Shown piece by piece: positions 43,625-51,249 of a stretch of 64,000 nt of DNA (position 1 is the first letter of the stretch; each line of letters begins with the position of its first letter). Made by a program: the position numbers and the translations under genes. Source of the stretch: JBDTSW01 sp963799815. Its GTDB lineage: Bacteria > Actinomycetota > Thermoleophilia > Solirubrobacterales > 70-9. The notes beneath the pieces were generated by a model. It had not been told where the DNA came from. It ran no database searches and saw only the letters and a program-made list of their open reading frames with translations. The stretch lies in assembly GCA_963799815.1 (NCBI GenBank), contig CAWCYG010000004.1, positions 186,001 to 250,000 on the forward strand. Reading direction: 5' to 3'.

Positions 43625-43958
43625 TCAGACGAAGCTCGACCTCGAGGCGCTGCTCTCCGACGCGCTGCGTCCGATCGAGCCGCCGGAACGCCTTTCGGGC
43701 CGCGTTGAGACGACCCTCACCGCGATCACCGAGCAGGCCGCTGCCAACCTGCAGAGCTGGGCGGATGAGCTCTCGGACTCGGAGCTTCAGTCGCTGCGTG
43801 ATCCCCGCAACTGGGTCCGTCCGGTGGCAGCCGTCGCCGTCGGCGGCGCCGCCGCGGCCGGGCTCGCAGTCGTGGTCGCCACGCGCCGGCGAAGCCGCCG
43901 GTCCTCGGGCGTCTTGGCTCCAGTCGGCGACGCCCTGCGCGACCTGCGCCGGGGTTGA
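43617..43958 (+). CDS. Small single-pass membrane protein, candidate anti-sigma partner
   Basis: A 113-residue protein. The N-terminal 65 residues are acidic and helical (LDLEALLSDALRPIEPPERL, then RVETTLTAITEQAAANLQSW). One membrane helix follows (VRPVAAVAVGGAAAAGLAVV, about 67-87), then RRRSRR and a short tail. The start overlaps the ECF sigma stop by 8 bases. This is the place and topology of an anti-sigma factor, but the HxxxCxxC zinc motif is missing, and the basic residues after the helix would place the N-terminal domain outside under the positive-inside rule. Function is unproved. Confidence 0.7.
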   Translation: MSDQTKLDLEALLSDALRPIEPPERLSGRVETTLTAITEQAAANLQSWADELSDSELQSLRDPRNWVRPVAAVAVGGAAAAGLAVVVATRRRSRRSSGVLAPVGDALRDLRRG

Positions 43959-43974
43959 GTGCGGGCTCCGTCCG

Positions 43975-44400
43975 CTAGGCCGCGGGTCGGGCTATCGGCG
44001 CGGTGTCCTTCGGAGTGGCCGCGCCTGCCGCCAAGCCGGTCAACCCGAGGATCAGGTGCAAGACGTTGTCCTCGTTGTTGATCGGGATCAGGTCCAGCAG
44101 CACGCCGATGCCGTTCTCGACCTCGAGGAACCCCCAGATCGCGATGATCGTGTAGACGAGCCCAAGCGCGAGCGCGTAGGTCCGCGCCGCGTAGCCGGCG
44201 GCCGCGAGGCCGAGCAGGCCCGTCGCGAGGTGCACGAGGTTGTGCCACCCGTTCACGGCCAGGAGGCCGAACACGTCCTCTGCCACCACCTCATTCCCGG
44301 TGGCGAAGCTGGCCTCGTAGAAGAACCCGATGATGCCGGCGAGCGTCAAAGCGCCGCCGACCAGGACCGCGTAGAGGCGCGCGGGGCTCGATGCTTCCAT
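43975..44400 (-). CDS. DUF4383 family membrane protein
   Basis: A 141-residue membrane protein with four hydrophobic segments: LYAVLVGGALTLAGIIGFFY, NLVHLATGLLGLAAAGYAA, ALALGLVYTIIAIWGFL and NVLHLILGLTGLAAGA. The paired NxxHL motifs (NGWHNLVHL and NEDNVLHLI) are typical of DUF4383, a family common in actinobacteria with no known function. AAGGAG lies 3 bases before the ATG at 44400, which decides the start against an in-frame codon at 44445. It lies between two sigma-factor units, on the opposite strand. Confidence 0.85.
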   Translation of the reverse strand: MEASSPARLYAVLVGGALTLAGIIGFFYEASFATGNEVVAEDVFGLLAVNGWHNLVHLATGLLGLAAAGYAARTYALALGLVYTIIAIWGFLEVENGIGVLLDLIPINNEDNVLHLILGLTGLAAGAATPKDTAPIARPAA

Positions 44401-44495
44401 CCTCTCCTCCTTCGCAGGGAGTCTTGGCGAAGTTTGCAGGGACAACTATCCCCAGGGTGGCGGACGCGAACTGATCCGGGCGCCGAGGCGGACCG

Positions 44496-44501
44496 TAGGT
44501 T
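44496..44501 (+). promoter_or_regulatory. -10 element of the second sigma gene
   Basis: TAGGTT lies 8 bases before the GTG at 44510. It favours this start over the in-frame TTG at 44501. Confidence 0.4.
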
Positions 44502-44509
44502 TGAGGTGC

Positions 44510-45112
44510 GTGGACCGCGAATCGATGCAACGCCTGGGCGACGAGGAGCTCATGACCCTCGTCGACCGCAAGGACCCGATCGCCTTCGAGGTCTTCTACG
44601 AGCGCCATGGTGGCTCTGCGTACTCGCTGGCGCATCGCATCGTGGGCGATCGGCAGCTCGCGGAGGACGTCACCCAAGAGGCCTTCCTCTCGATGTGGCG
44701 TTCCAAGGCGGGCTACGACGCCGTGCGCGGGAGCGTCCGCTCGTGGTCCTTGGGCATCGTCCGCAACCGCGCCATCGATGCCCTGCGCCGAGCCGCCTCG
44801 CCCTCGCCGCGCCTCGATCTCGACGACGACGCGGTGATGGAGAGCCAGCGTGCGCGCGAGCTGACCGACTCCGAGGTGATCCGCCGCGAGACGGCGGGGA
44901 AGGTCAGGGTGATCTTGGGCGGGCTGCCGAACGAGCAGTCGCAGGTGATCGAGCTCGCCTATTTCGGCGGCTTCAGCCACTCGGAGATCGCGGAGATGCT
45001 TGGAGAGCCCCTCGGCACCGTGAAGGGCCGGATGCGCCTGGGGCTGGAGAAGGTGCGCGCCAGCCTCGCCGAGGGCATGGCGGTCCGCTCCGCCGGGGAG
45101 GTGCTGCCGTGA
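44510..45112 (+). CDS. ECF-type sigma factor (SigK-like)
   Basis: A 200-residue ECF sigma. Region 2 is AFEVFYERHGGSAYSLAHRI and QLAEDVTQEAFLSMWRSKAG, then VRSWSLGIVRNRAIDALRRA. Region 4 is LPNEQSQVIELAYFGGFSHS and EIAEMLGEPLGTVKGRMRLG. This is the pattern of SigK-type ECF factors paired with RskA anti-sigmas, and the next gene is indeed an RskA-like protein overlapping by GTGA. So the two form a classical sigma/anti-sigma switch, probably answering an envelope or oxidative signal; the signal is not visible from sequence. Confidence 0.92.
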   Translation: MDRESMQRLGDEELMTLVDRKDPIAFEVFYERHGGSAYSLAHRIVGDRQLAEDVTQEAFLSMWRSKAGYDAVRGSVRSWSLGIVRNRAIDALRRAASPSPRLDLDDDAVMESQRARELTDSEVIRRETAGKVRVILGGLPNEQSQVIELAYFGGFSHSEIAEMLGEPLGTVKGRMRLGLEKVRASLAEGMAVRSAGEVLP

Positions 45113-45846
45113 ACGGGAGGACGAACACGGTGCACGACGAGCTTCGCGACGACCTCGCCGCCTACGCCCTGGGCGCCTTGAGCGAGCAGGAGGCCACGAA
45201 CATCGAGTCACACCTCACCGGATGTGAGTCCTGCCGCGAGTACGTGGTCTGGCTGCGTCCTGCGGTCGACCTGCTCCCCGCATCGGTCGAGCAGCTCGAG
45301 CCTCCGCCGAGCCTGCGCGAGAGCCTGATGGCGACGGTTCATGCCGAGGCCCACGCGGCCGACCCGCTCGCCGAGCCGCCCGCGGCCACCGAGCCGCCAC
45401 GCGCCCGCCGCAGCTGGCGCGACGTCGTCTTGCGTCCGGCCACCATCCTCGCCGCAGTGGCCGTGCTCGCCGCGGGCGCGGTGGTTGGTTACCTCGTTGC
45501 GGGAGATGGGGCAGACCTGACCACCGTGCCGGTGCAGGCCGAGCGTCCTCAGGACGAGGTCTTGGCCAACGTCGAGTTCGAGGAGGGCGAGGACGCCATC
45601 CTGCGGGTCGAGCGCGCGCCCGCGCTTGACCCCGGCCACGTCTACCAGGCATGGGTGCAGCGCGGCGAGGAGCTGAAGCCCGCCGGCGCGAGCTTCAGCC
45701 CGAGCGACGAGGGGGACTACATCGCCGATCTGGACGACACCCTCGAGGGCGCCGACGCCGTGCTCGTGAGCGAGGAGACCGATCCCACTCCAAAGGTGCC
45801 GAGCACCGAGATCGTGATGAGCGCCCCGCTCGAGCAAGCGGACTGA
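45109..45846 (+). CDS. Anti-sigma factor, zinc-finger/RskA type
   Basis: A 245-residue membrane-bound anti-sigma. The cytoplasmic domain has the zinc anti-sigma motif HLTGCESC (His35, Cys39, Cys42) after AAYALGALSEQEATNIESHL. One membrane helix, ATILAAVAVLAAGAVVGYLV, lies at about 100-120. The outer domain (EVLANVEFEEGEDAILRVER to VPSTEIVMSAP) is the RskA beta-rich domain with HVYQAWV. Release of the sigma factor normally needs proteolysis. The GTG overlaps the sigma stop. A rhomboid protease gene follows 50 bases downstream; whether it processes this protein is only a guess. Confidence 0.92.
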   Translation: MNGRTNTVHDELRDDLAAYALGALSEQEATNIESHLTGCESCREYVVWLRPAVDLLPASVEQLEPPPSLRESLMATVHAEAHAADPLAEPPAATEPPRARRSWRDVVLRPATILAAVAVLAAGAVVGYLVAGDGADLTTVPVQAERPQDEVLANVEFEEGEDAILRVERAPALDPGHVYQAWVQRGEELKPAGASFSPSDEGDYIADLDDTLEGADAVLVSEETDPTPKVPSTEIVMSAPLEQAD

Positions 45847-45895
45847 GCCCGCCCTTTAGGCCCCGCTGAACCCCGCGGGTAGGCTCTCCGCCCCG

Positions 45896-46760
45896 ATGCC
45901 CACCTGCTACCGGCACCCCGAGCGCGAGACGAATGTCGCGTGCTCTCGTTGCGCCCGGCCGATCTGCCCGGATTGCATGATCTCGACGCCCGTGGGGATG
46001 CGTTGTCCCGAGTGCGCACGGGAGAAGACGCAGGTGCGCCAGGTGAGCTTCGGTCGGTTCGGCCAGGGGGCCGAGCCCGCGACCTACGTCCTGATCGGCC
46101 TCAACGTGATCGCGTTCCTGGCGGAGATCATCGGCGGGGGTGGCGGTGCCGCCTCGCTCGAGGGCGGGGGCAGGCTGATCGCCGACGGGGGCGTCTATCG
46201 CCCCGGCGATCAACCTCGACGGCGAGTGGTATCGCATCGTCACCGGCGGCTTCCTGCACGCCGGGCCACTGCACCTGCTGCTGAACATGTTCGCGCTGTA
46301 CATCCTGGGCTCGCTGCTCGAGCCGGCGGTGGGCACCGCCCGTTTCGTGGCCATCTACTTCGTCTCGCTTCTGGCGGGCTCGATGGGCGCGCTGGTGCTG
46401 GATCCGCTCCAGCTCACGGTGGGCGCCTCCGGGGCGGTCTTCGGGTTGATGTCGGCGGCCTTCGTGATGGCACGGAGGCGGGGGATGGAGGACCTCGCCA
46501 CGCAGATCGGGATCTACGTGGCGATCAACCTGGTGTTCACGTTCTCCGTTCCCAACATAAGCATCGGCGGCCACGTCGGCGGGCTCATCGGCGGTGCGAT
46601 CGCCGCCGTGATCGTCTCCTGGTTCGAGCGCACGCGCATGCCCCGGCCGTTCGCGGCGGAGATGGGGGTGATGGCCGTCCTGGTGGTGCTCGCCTTCGCG
46701 GGAGCCTTAGCGGCGGCCGCAGCCGGCACGCCCGAGCTCGCCAAGCAGGCCACTCCCTAG
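45896..46760 (+). pseudogene. Rhomboid family intramembrane serine protease with N-terminal zinc ribbon, single frameshift
   Basis: A rhomboid protease in two frames. The first frame (from 45896) has a B-box-like zinc domain, CYRHPERETNVACSRCARPI with CPDC and CPECARE, and the first membrane helix TYVLIGLNVIAFLAEIIGGG, up to about 46190. The rest is in the +1 frame: INLDGEWYRIVTGGFLHAGP, LHLLLNMFALYILGSLLEPA, the catalytic Ser in VGASGAVFGLM and His in IGGHVGGLIGGAI, ending at 46760. Removing one base around 46187-46204, for example in the G5 run, restores a full protein of about 287 residues. All catalytic residues are kept. It converges on the next gene with shared CTAG. Confidence 0.82.
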
Positions 46761-47689
46761 GCGTAGCGCTCGGGCGGGCCCCCGGCGGCGGTCGGGGCCG
46801 CCCATTCGAGCTCTTGCCATCCGAGGCCGGCCGGCGCGGCCACGAGTTCCGGGTGCAGGAGGTGCCCCAGCAGCTCCACCCCGTCGGTGAGCCTGGGCCC
46901 AGGCCGCGAGAACGACGATGCGGCGTCGACCGCGACAACCCGAGCATTCAGGTCCCGCAACCGCTCGCGGTACGCGACTGCCTGATCGGCCGCCTCGTTG
47001 ACATAAAGCCCGCAGGGCATGAGCACGGCCAGGTCGGGCTCGGCGTCGGCGACGTCGCCCCAGGCGATCGTCCGTGACTTGACCCCGGGGGTGCCGAGGG
47101 CGTCGGTGCCACCCGCGAGCTCGATCATCTCGGGTACCCAGTGGCCCCCGATGAACGGCGGGTCGAGCCACTCGAGCGCCGCAACCGCTGGACGTTGAGC
47201 GCCCTCGACCGCGTTGGAGACAGCGCGCAGGCGCGCCTCGAGCTCGGCGCGCACGCGAAGGCCGCGCTCGGGTTCGTCGACGGCGGCGCTGAGGCGCACC
47301 AGGTCGCCGAGGACCTCGTCGAGGTTGGCCGGGTCGAGGGAGATCACGTCGGGGTGGGAGGGAAGGCGGTCCGCGACGGCGCGAACGTCGTCGTAGGAGA
47401 CGGCGCAGACCGCGCAGAGGGCCTGGGTCACGATCAGATCAGGACGCAGCTCGGCAAGGAGGGGCTCGTCCAGGCCGTAGAGCGCCTCGCCTCGCGCCGT
47501 GACCGCGCGGACCTGCGCGTCGATCTCGGCAGGATGCAGACCCTGGGGGATGACGCTTGAGGTGAGCCGCGGAAGCTCGGTCGCCGCGGCGGGGTAATCG
47601 CACTCGTGGGTTACCGCCACGACTTCGTCGCCAAGGCCCAGCGCGAACAGGGCCTCGGTCGCTGAGGGGACCAGGCTGGCGATGCGCAC
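46757..47689 (-). CDS. Cobalamin-binding protein (BtuF/PBP-like, no signal peptide)
   Basis: A 310-residue protein of the periplasmic-binding-protein type III fold, closest to BtuF-like cobalamin-binding proteins. MRIASLVPSATEALFALGLG and VVAVTHECDYPAAA are the family start. LRPDLIVTQALCAVCAVSYD, WVPEMIELAGGTDALGTPGV and DVADAEPDLAVLMPCGLYVN follow. There is no signal peptide, which is characteristic of the stand-alone subfamily, so it is probably cytoplasmic. No BtuCD transporter genes are nearby. Its GTG start is leaderless and faces the VOC gene across a perfectly symmetric promoter. Confidence 0.8.
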   Translation of the reverse strand: MRIASLVPSATEALFALGLGDEVVAVTHECDYPAAATELPRLTSSVIPQGLHPAEIDAQVRAVTARGEALYGLDEPLLAELRPDLIVTQALCAVCAVSYDDVRAVADRLPSHPDVISLDPANLDEVLGDLVRLSAAVDEPERGLRVRAELEARLRAVSNAVEGAQRPAVAALEWLDPPFIGGHWVPEMIELAGGTDALGTPGVKSRTIAWGDVADAEPDLAVLMPCGLYVNEAADQAVAYRERLRDLNARVVAVDAASSFSRPGPRLTDGVELLGHLLHPELVAAPAGLGWQELEWAAPTAAGGPPERYA

Positions 47690-47695
47690 GAACCC

Positions 47696-47705
47696 AGGAT
47701 AGGCT
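47696..47705. promoter_or_regulatory. Symmetric bidirectional -10 element (cobalamin-binding protein / VOC protein)
   Basis: On the + strand TAGGCT (47700-47705) lies 6 bases before the GTG at 47712. On the - strand TATCCT (47701-47696) lies 6 bases before the GTG at 47689. The hexamers share the TA at 47700-47701. Both start codons are exactly equally distant from that centre, and neither gene has a Shine-Dalgarno. Confidence 0.6.
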
Positions 47706-47711
47706 GCCGGC

Positions 47712-48089
47712 GTGCTCGATCACATCGGCATCAACGTCTCCGACTACGCCCGCAGCCGCGACTTCTACGCCGGTGCGCTCGCGCCGCTGGGCTATCAGCT
47801 CCTGATGGAGCCGGCGCCCGAGATCGGCGGGTTCGGGTCACCGACGGACCAGAAGCCGTTCTTCTGGATCAGCACGCGCGAGAGCGCCAACTCAGCCGTC
47901 CACGTCGCCTTCGGGGTCTCGAGCCGTGAGCTTGTCGACACGTTCCACGCCGCGGCGCTCGAGGCCGGTGGTACCGACAACGGCCAGCCTGGGGTGAGGT
48001 CCATCTACCACCCGAACTACTACGGCGCCTTTGTCCACGATCCCGATGGCAACAACGTCGAGGCGGTTTGCCACCACTCACCCGGGTAG
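47712..48089 (+). CDS. VOC (glyoxalase/bleomycin resistance) family protein
   Basis: A 125-residue vicinal-oxygen-chelate protein. It begins MLDHIGINVSDYARSRDFYA with the first metal His, continues with LAPLGYQLLMEP and NSAVHVAFGVSSRELVDTFH, and ends HPNYYGAFVHDPDGNNVEAV with the final metal Glu. This is the standard two-beta-alpha-beta-beta-beta fold of glyoxalase-like enzymes. The substrate is unknown. The leaderless GTG start shares a symmetric promoter with the divergent cobalamin-binding gene. The pterin dehydratase gene follows after 10 bases. Confidence 0.87.
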   Translation: MLDHIGINVSDYARSRDFYAGALAPLGYQLLMEPAPEIGGFGSPTDQKPFFWISTRESANSAVHVAFGVSSRELVDTFHAAALEAGGTDNGQPGVRSIYHPNYYGAFVHDPDGNNVEAVCHHSPG

Positions 48090-48099
48090 GACAACCCCG

Positions 48100-48378
48100 A
48101 TGGCATTGCTGAGCGACGACGAGATCACGGAGCGGCTCTCCGGACTGGATGGCTGGGAGCGCGACGGCGATGCGATCTCAAAGACCTACGGGAACCAAGA
48201 CTTCGTTGGCTCGGTGGAGTTGGTGAAGCGGATCGTCGAGCCCGCGGAGGACATGGGCCATCATCCCGATCTCGAGATCTCCTGGGACAAGGTGACCGTG
48301 TCGATCACGAATCACTCTGAGGGTGGGCTTACCGCGGCCGACTTCGAGCTGGCAGAGCGAATCGACGCTCTCGACTAG
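48100..48378 (+). CDS. 4a-hydroxytetrahydrobiopterin (pterin-4a-carbinolamine) dehydratase
   Basis: A 92-residue PCD/DCoH protein. ALLSDDEITERLSGLDGWER is the usual N-terminus. The active site is EDMGHHPDLEISWDKVTVSI, which carries the EDMGHHP metal-free dehydratase motif, and it ends HSEGGLTAADFELAERIDAL. PCD regenerates tetrahydropterin after aromatic amino-acid hydroxylases and can also have a role in molybdopterin or folate metabolism. No hydroxylase gene is seen here. It lies 10 bases after the VOC gene in the same direction, so both are probably one transcript. Confidence 0.92.
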   Translation: MALLSDDEITERLSGLDGWERDGDAISKTYGNQDFVGSVELVKRIVEPAEDMGHHPDLEISWDKVTVSITNHSEGGLTAADFELAERIDALD

Positions 48379-48406
48379 CTGAGCCCGCCGCCCGGGCGCC
48401 GCTGCG

Positions 48407-48412
48407 TACGCT
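48407..48412 (+). promoter_or_regulatory. -10 element of the UDP-GlcNAc 2-epimerase gene
   Basis: TACGCT lies 9 bases before the ATG at 48422. No Shine-Dalgarno is present. The spacing is at the long end for a leaderless start. Confidence 0.35.
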
Positions 48413-48421
48413 TGCGCCGGC

Positions 48422-49483
48422 ATGCGGATCGTTCACGTCATCGGCACGCGGCCCAATTTCGTGAAGATGGCGCCGGTCATCGCCGCCGCCCGCGCGCGCG
48501 ACGGCTGGGACAACGTGATCGTCCACACCGGGCAGCATTACGACCGGGCGATGTCGGACGTCTTCATCGAAGAGCTGCGCGTGCCCGAGCCGGACCACAT
48601 GCTCGGGGTCGGATCCGCCACCCACGCCGAGCAGACAGCGCGAGTGCTGGAGCGGCTCGAGCCGGTACTGGAGGCGGAGCGGCCCAATCTCGTCCTCGTG
48701 CCGGGCGACGTCAACTCGACGCTCGCAGCGGCTCTTTGCGCCTCCCGGCTCGGCATCCCCGTGGGCCATGTCGAATCCGGCCTTCGCTCCTTCGATCGCG
48801 AGATGCCTGAGGAGACGAACAGGATCGTCGCCGACCACCTTTCGGACCTCTTGTTCCTGCACTCCGACGAGGCGACTGAGAACCTTCGCAACGAGGGCGT
48901 CGGCGAGGATCGGCTGCAGTTCGTGGGCAACACGATGATCGACACCCTGGTCGCGCTCTCCGAGCGCTTCCGCGAGCGCGAGACGGCGGCCACCCTTGGC
49001 TTCGAGCCGGGCTCATTCCTGCTGGTCACCCTGCATCGTCCCGCGCTCGTCGACACCCCGCTCCTCGGTGAAGCCATCGACGCGCTGACCGCGATTGCCA
49101 CCGAGATGCCCGTCGTCTTTCCAGTCCACCCCCGGACGCGCAAGATGATGGGCGCCGCGCCGGCCGGTCTCCACCTCGCCGATCCCGTGGGATACCTCGA
49201 CTTCCTCTCGCTCGAGTCGGATGCGGCCGCGGTGCTCACGGACTCGGGCGGCATCCAGGAGGAGACGACGTACCTCGGCGTTCCCTGCTTCACGCTCCGC
49301 GACAACACCGAGCGACCGGTAACGGTCAGGGCCGGCACGAACACCCTGCTCGGGTTGGACCCCGGGCGGATTCGTGAGATCCCTGGCCTTCTCGCGACGT
49401 CCGCCGGTCGCTCTCCAGCACGGCCGAATTTGTGGGATGGACAAGCGGCGGAGCGAATCGCCGACGTCATCGCGTACTGGTAG
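48422..49483 (+). CDS. wecB: UDP-N-acetylglucosamine 2-epimerase (non-hydrolysing)
   Basis: A 353-residue enzyme that interconverts UDP-GlcNAc and UDP-ManNAc for cell-surface polysaccharide. It starts RIVHVIGTRPNFVKMAPVI, the family signature, with NVIVHTGQHYDRAMSDVFIE, LVLVPGDVNSTLAAALCASR, PVGHVESGLRSFDREMPEET (catalytic Asp/Glu) and VLTDSGGIQEETTYLGVPCF, the UDP-binding end. All expected motifs are intact. No other sugar-nucleotide genes are adjacent. Its TAG stop forms the first half of the -10 of the next gene. Confidence 0.94.
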   Translation: MRIVHVIGTRPNFVKMAPVIAAARARDGWDNVIVHTGQHYDRAMSDVFIEELRVPEPDHMLGVGSATHAEQTARVLERLEPVLEAERPNLVLVPGDVNSTLAAALCASRLGIPVGHVESGLRSFDREMPEETNRIVADHLSDLLFLHSDEATENLRNEGVGEDRLQFVGNTMIDTLVALSERFRERETAATLGFEPGSFLLVTLHRPALVDTPLLGEAIDALTAIATEMPVVFPVHPRTRKMMGAAPAGLHLADPVGYLDFLSLESDAAAVLTDSGGIQEETTYLGVPCFTLRDNTERPVTVRAGTNTLLGLDPGRIREIPGLLATSAGRSPARPNLWDGQAAERIADVIAYW

Positions 49484-49486
49484 CTT
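49481..49486 (+). promoter_or_regulatory. -10 element of the DUF47 gene, overlapping the epimerase stop codon
   Basis: TAGCTT lies 6 bases before the GTG at 49493. Its first three bases are the TAG stop codon of the upstream epimerase gene. No Shine-Dalgarno is present. Confidence 0.5.
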
Positions 49487-49492
49487 GGCTTC

Positions 49493-50113
49493 GTGGCCCT
49501 CCCGTCGCTAGTCCCCCGCGACCGCGTCTTCTTTGACCTCTTCAACAAGTCGGGTCAGAACAGCCTGCGCGCCGCGAGACTTCTCAAGGACATGCTCGAG
49601 CAGTGGCCCGACGAGAAGGGCTACGCCCGCGAGATTCTGCTCGCGGAGCAGGAGGGCGACAAGATCACGCACGACATCGTCCAGCGTGTGCAGAGCACGT
49701 TCGTCACCCCCATCGACGGCGAGGACATCTACGCGCTCGCGACGCAGCTCGACGACGTCGTTGACTACATCGATGAGACTGCGGACTTCCTCGGCCTTTA
49801 CAAGATCGAGGCTCCGATGGAGCAGTCGTTGGCGATGGCCGACGTCCTCGTCAAGTGTTGCGAGCAGCTCGCTCAGGCCCTTGAGCATCTCCGCGGGTTC
49901 AAGGACCTGGACCGCTACTGGATCGAGATCCACCGGCTCGAGAACGACGGCGACCGTCTCTATCGGGACGCGGTCGCCTCGCTCTTCGCCAATGGCATCG
50001 ATCCGATGGTCGTGATCCGCTGGAAGGACCTCTTCGCCGTGCTGGAGCGGGCGATCGACGCCTGCGAGACCGCCGCACACATTCTCGAAGGCATCGTCAT
50101 CAAGAACGCGTAG
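49493..50113 (+). CDS. DUF47/PhoU-like phosphate transport regulator
   Basis: A 206-residue all-helical protein of the DUF47 (TIGR00153) family, related to PhoU. Three-helix repeats include FFDLFNKSGQNSLRAARLLK, EILLAEQEGDKITHDIVQRV with the metal-binding Glu/Asp cluster, VTPIDGEDIYALATQLDDVV and EIHRLENDGDRLYRDAVASL with the second cluster. DUF47 genes nearly always precede a PiT phosphate permease, as here, and are thought to regulate it. Transport regulation is therefore the likely role. The start is a leaderless GTG. Confidence 0.92.
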   Translation: MALPSLVPRDRVFFDLFNKSGQNSLRAARLLKDMLEQWPDEKGYAREILLAEQEGDKITHDIVQRVQSTFVTPIDGEDIYALATQLDDVVDYIDETADFLGLYKIEAPMEQSLAMADVLVKCCEQLAQALEHLRGFKDLDRYWIEIHRLENDGDRLYRDAVASLFANGIDPMVVIRWKDLFAVLERAIDACETAAHILEGIVIKNA

Positions 50114-50144
50114 CGGTGGCTCGCGGGGCACGAGGGAGCGGCTC

Positions 50145-51242
50145 CTGACCGAGCAGGACATCATCATCTACATCGTCGTGGGTACCGCTCTCGCCTTCGA
50201 CTTCACGAACGGCTTCCACGACACGGCGAACGTCGTCGCGACGTCGATCTCGACGCGGGCAATGGCTCCTCGGGTGGCGGTGGGGTTCGCGGCGATTCTC
50301 AACTTCGTCGGCGCTTTCATCTCGCTCGAGGTGGCGGCGACCGTCGCCTCGGACGTGGTCGAGGCCGGCGCGATCACGCCCACCGTCGTCTTCGCGGGGC
50401 TGATCGGCGCGATCTGTTGGAACCTGACGACGTGGTACTACGGACTCCCATCGAGCTCTTCGCACGCGCTCATCGGCGGCGTGGTGGGCTCGGCGGCTGC
50501 CGCGGTGGGTCTCGACGCCGTGATCGGCGAAGGGCTCCTGGGCAAGGTGCTGATCCCTGCGGTGATCGCCCCGATCGTCGCCTTCGTGGTCGGTGGGCTC
50601 GGGATCGTTATCTGCTACCGGATCCTTGGCCGGCAGCGTCCCGGCCCAGTCTCGCGGGGCTTTCGCTTCGGCCAGGTCGTCTCCGGGGGCCTCCTCGCCC
50701 TGGCGCACGGCACGAACGACGCGCAGAAGACGATGGGCGTGATCGCGCTGGCGTTGATAGCCAACGGGCAGCTGGCCCAGGGTGCGGACCCGCCGTTTTG
50801 GGTGGTGCTCTCCGCGGCGACCGCGATCGCTCTCGGCACCTACACGGGCGGCTGGCGAATCATCAGGACGATGGGCACGCGAATCATCAAGATGGACGCT
50901 GCTCAGGGCTTCTCGGCACAAGGCGCCGGGGCGGCCGTGATCCTGGCCTCATCGCACTACGGATTCCCACTCTCCACCACGCAGGTCATCTCGGGCGGCG
51001 TCATGGGTGCCGGGGCGGGCAAGCGACTGTCCGCCGTTCGCTGGGGGGTGGCCGGCGACATCGTCACGGCCTGGCTGCTCACCTTCCCAGCCGCCGCCGC
51101 CATCGGTGCGGTGACCTATGGGTTCACGCACATCTTCGGCGACGGCGCTGCTGGCCCGGTGATCGTGAGCGTGATCGGCATAGTCCTCGTCGTGGTTGCG
51201 TTCGCGCGACGCGCGCGTGCGACCGTCCCGGTGGCGGCGTGA
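50145..51242 (+). CDS. pit: Inorganic phosphate transporter, PiT family
   Basis: A 365-residue permease with about ten membrane helices, which moves phosphate (as metal phosphate) with protons. The duplicated PiT signature is seen in FDFTNGFHDTANVVATSIST and in ALAHGTNDAQKTMGVIALA, and PSSSSHALIGGVVGSAAAA and PLSTTQVISGGVMGAG are the paired helical hairpins. The first ATG/GTG-type start (GTG 50178) lies inside the first helix. The upstream in-frame CTG at 50145 follows AGGGAG by 6 bases and gives the complete helix (TEQDIIIYIVVGTALAFDFT), so I use it. It forms a unit with the DUF47 regulator. Confidence 0.9.
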   Translation: MTEQDIIIYIVVGTALAFDFTNGFHDTANVVATSISTRAMAPRVAVGFAAILNFVGAFISLEVAATVASDVVEAGAITPTVVFAGLIGAICWNLTTWYYGLPSSSSHALIGGVVGSAAAAVGLDAVIGEGLLGKVLIPAVIAPIVAFVVGGLGIVICYRILGRQRPGPVSRGFRFGQVVSGGLLALAHGTNDAQKTMGVIALALIANGQLAQGADPPFWVVLSAATAIALGTYTGGWRIIRTMGTRIIKMDAAQGFSAQGAGAAVILASSHYGFPLSTTQVISGGVMGAGAGKRLSAVRWGVAGDIVTAWLLTFPAAAAIGAVTYGFTHIFGDGAAGPVIVSVIGIVLVVVAFARRARATVPVAA

Positions 51243-51249
51243 GCGGACC

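Noticed and set aside
46770..47077. Extension of the first rhomboid frame into the cobalamin-binding gene
   Set aside because: This open stretch exists only because of the frameshift near 46200; it is antisense to a real gene and unrelated to rhomboids.
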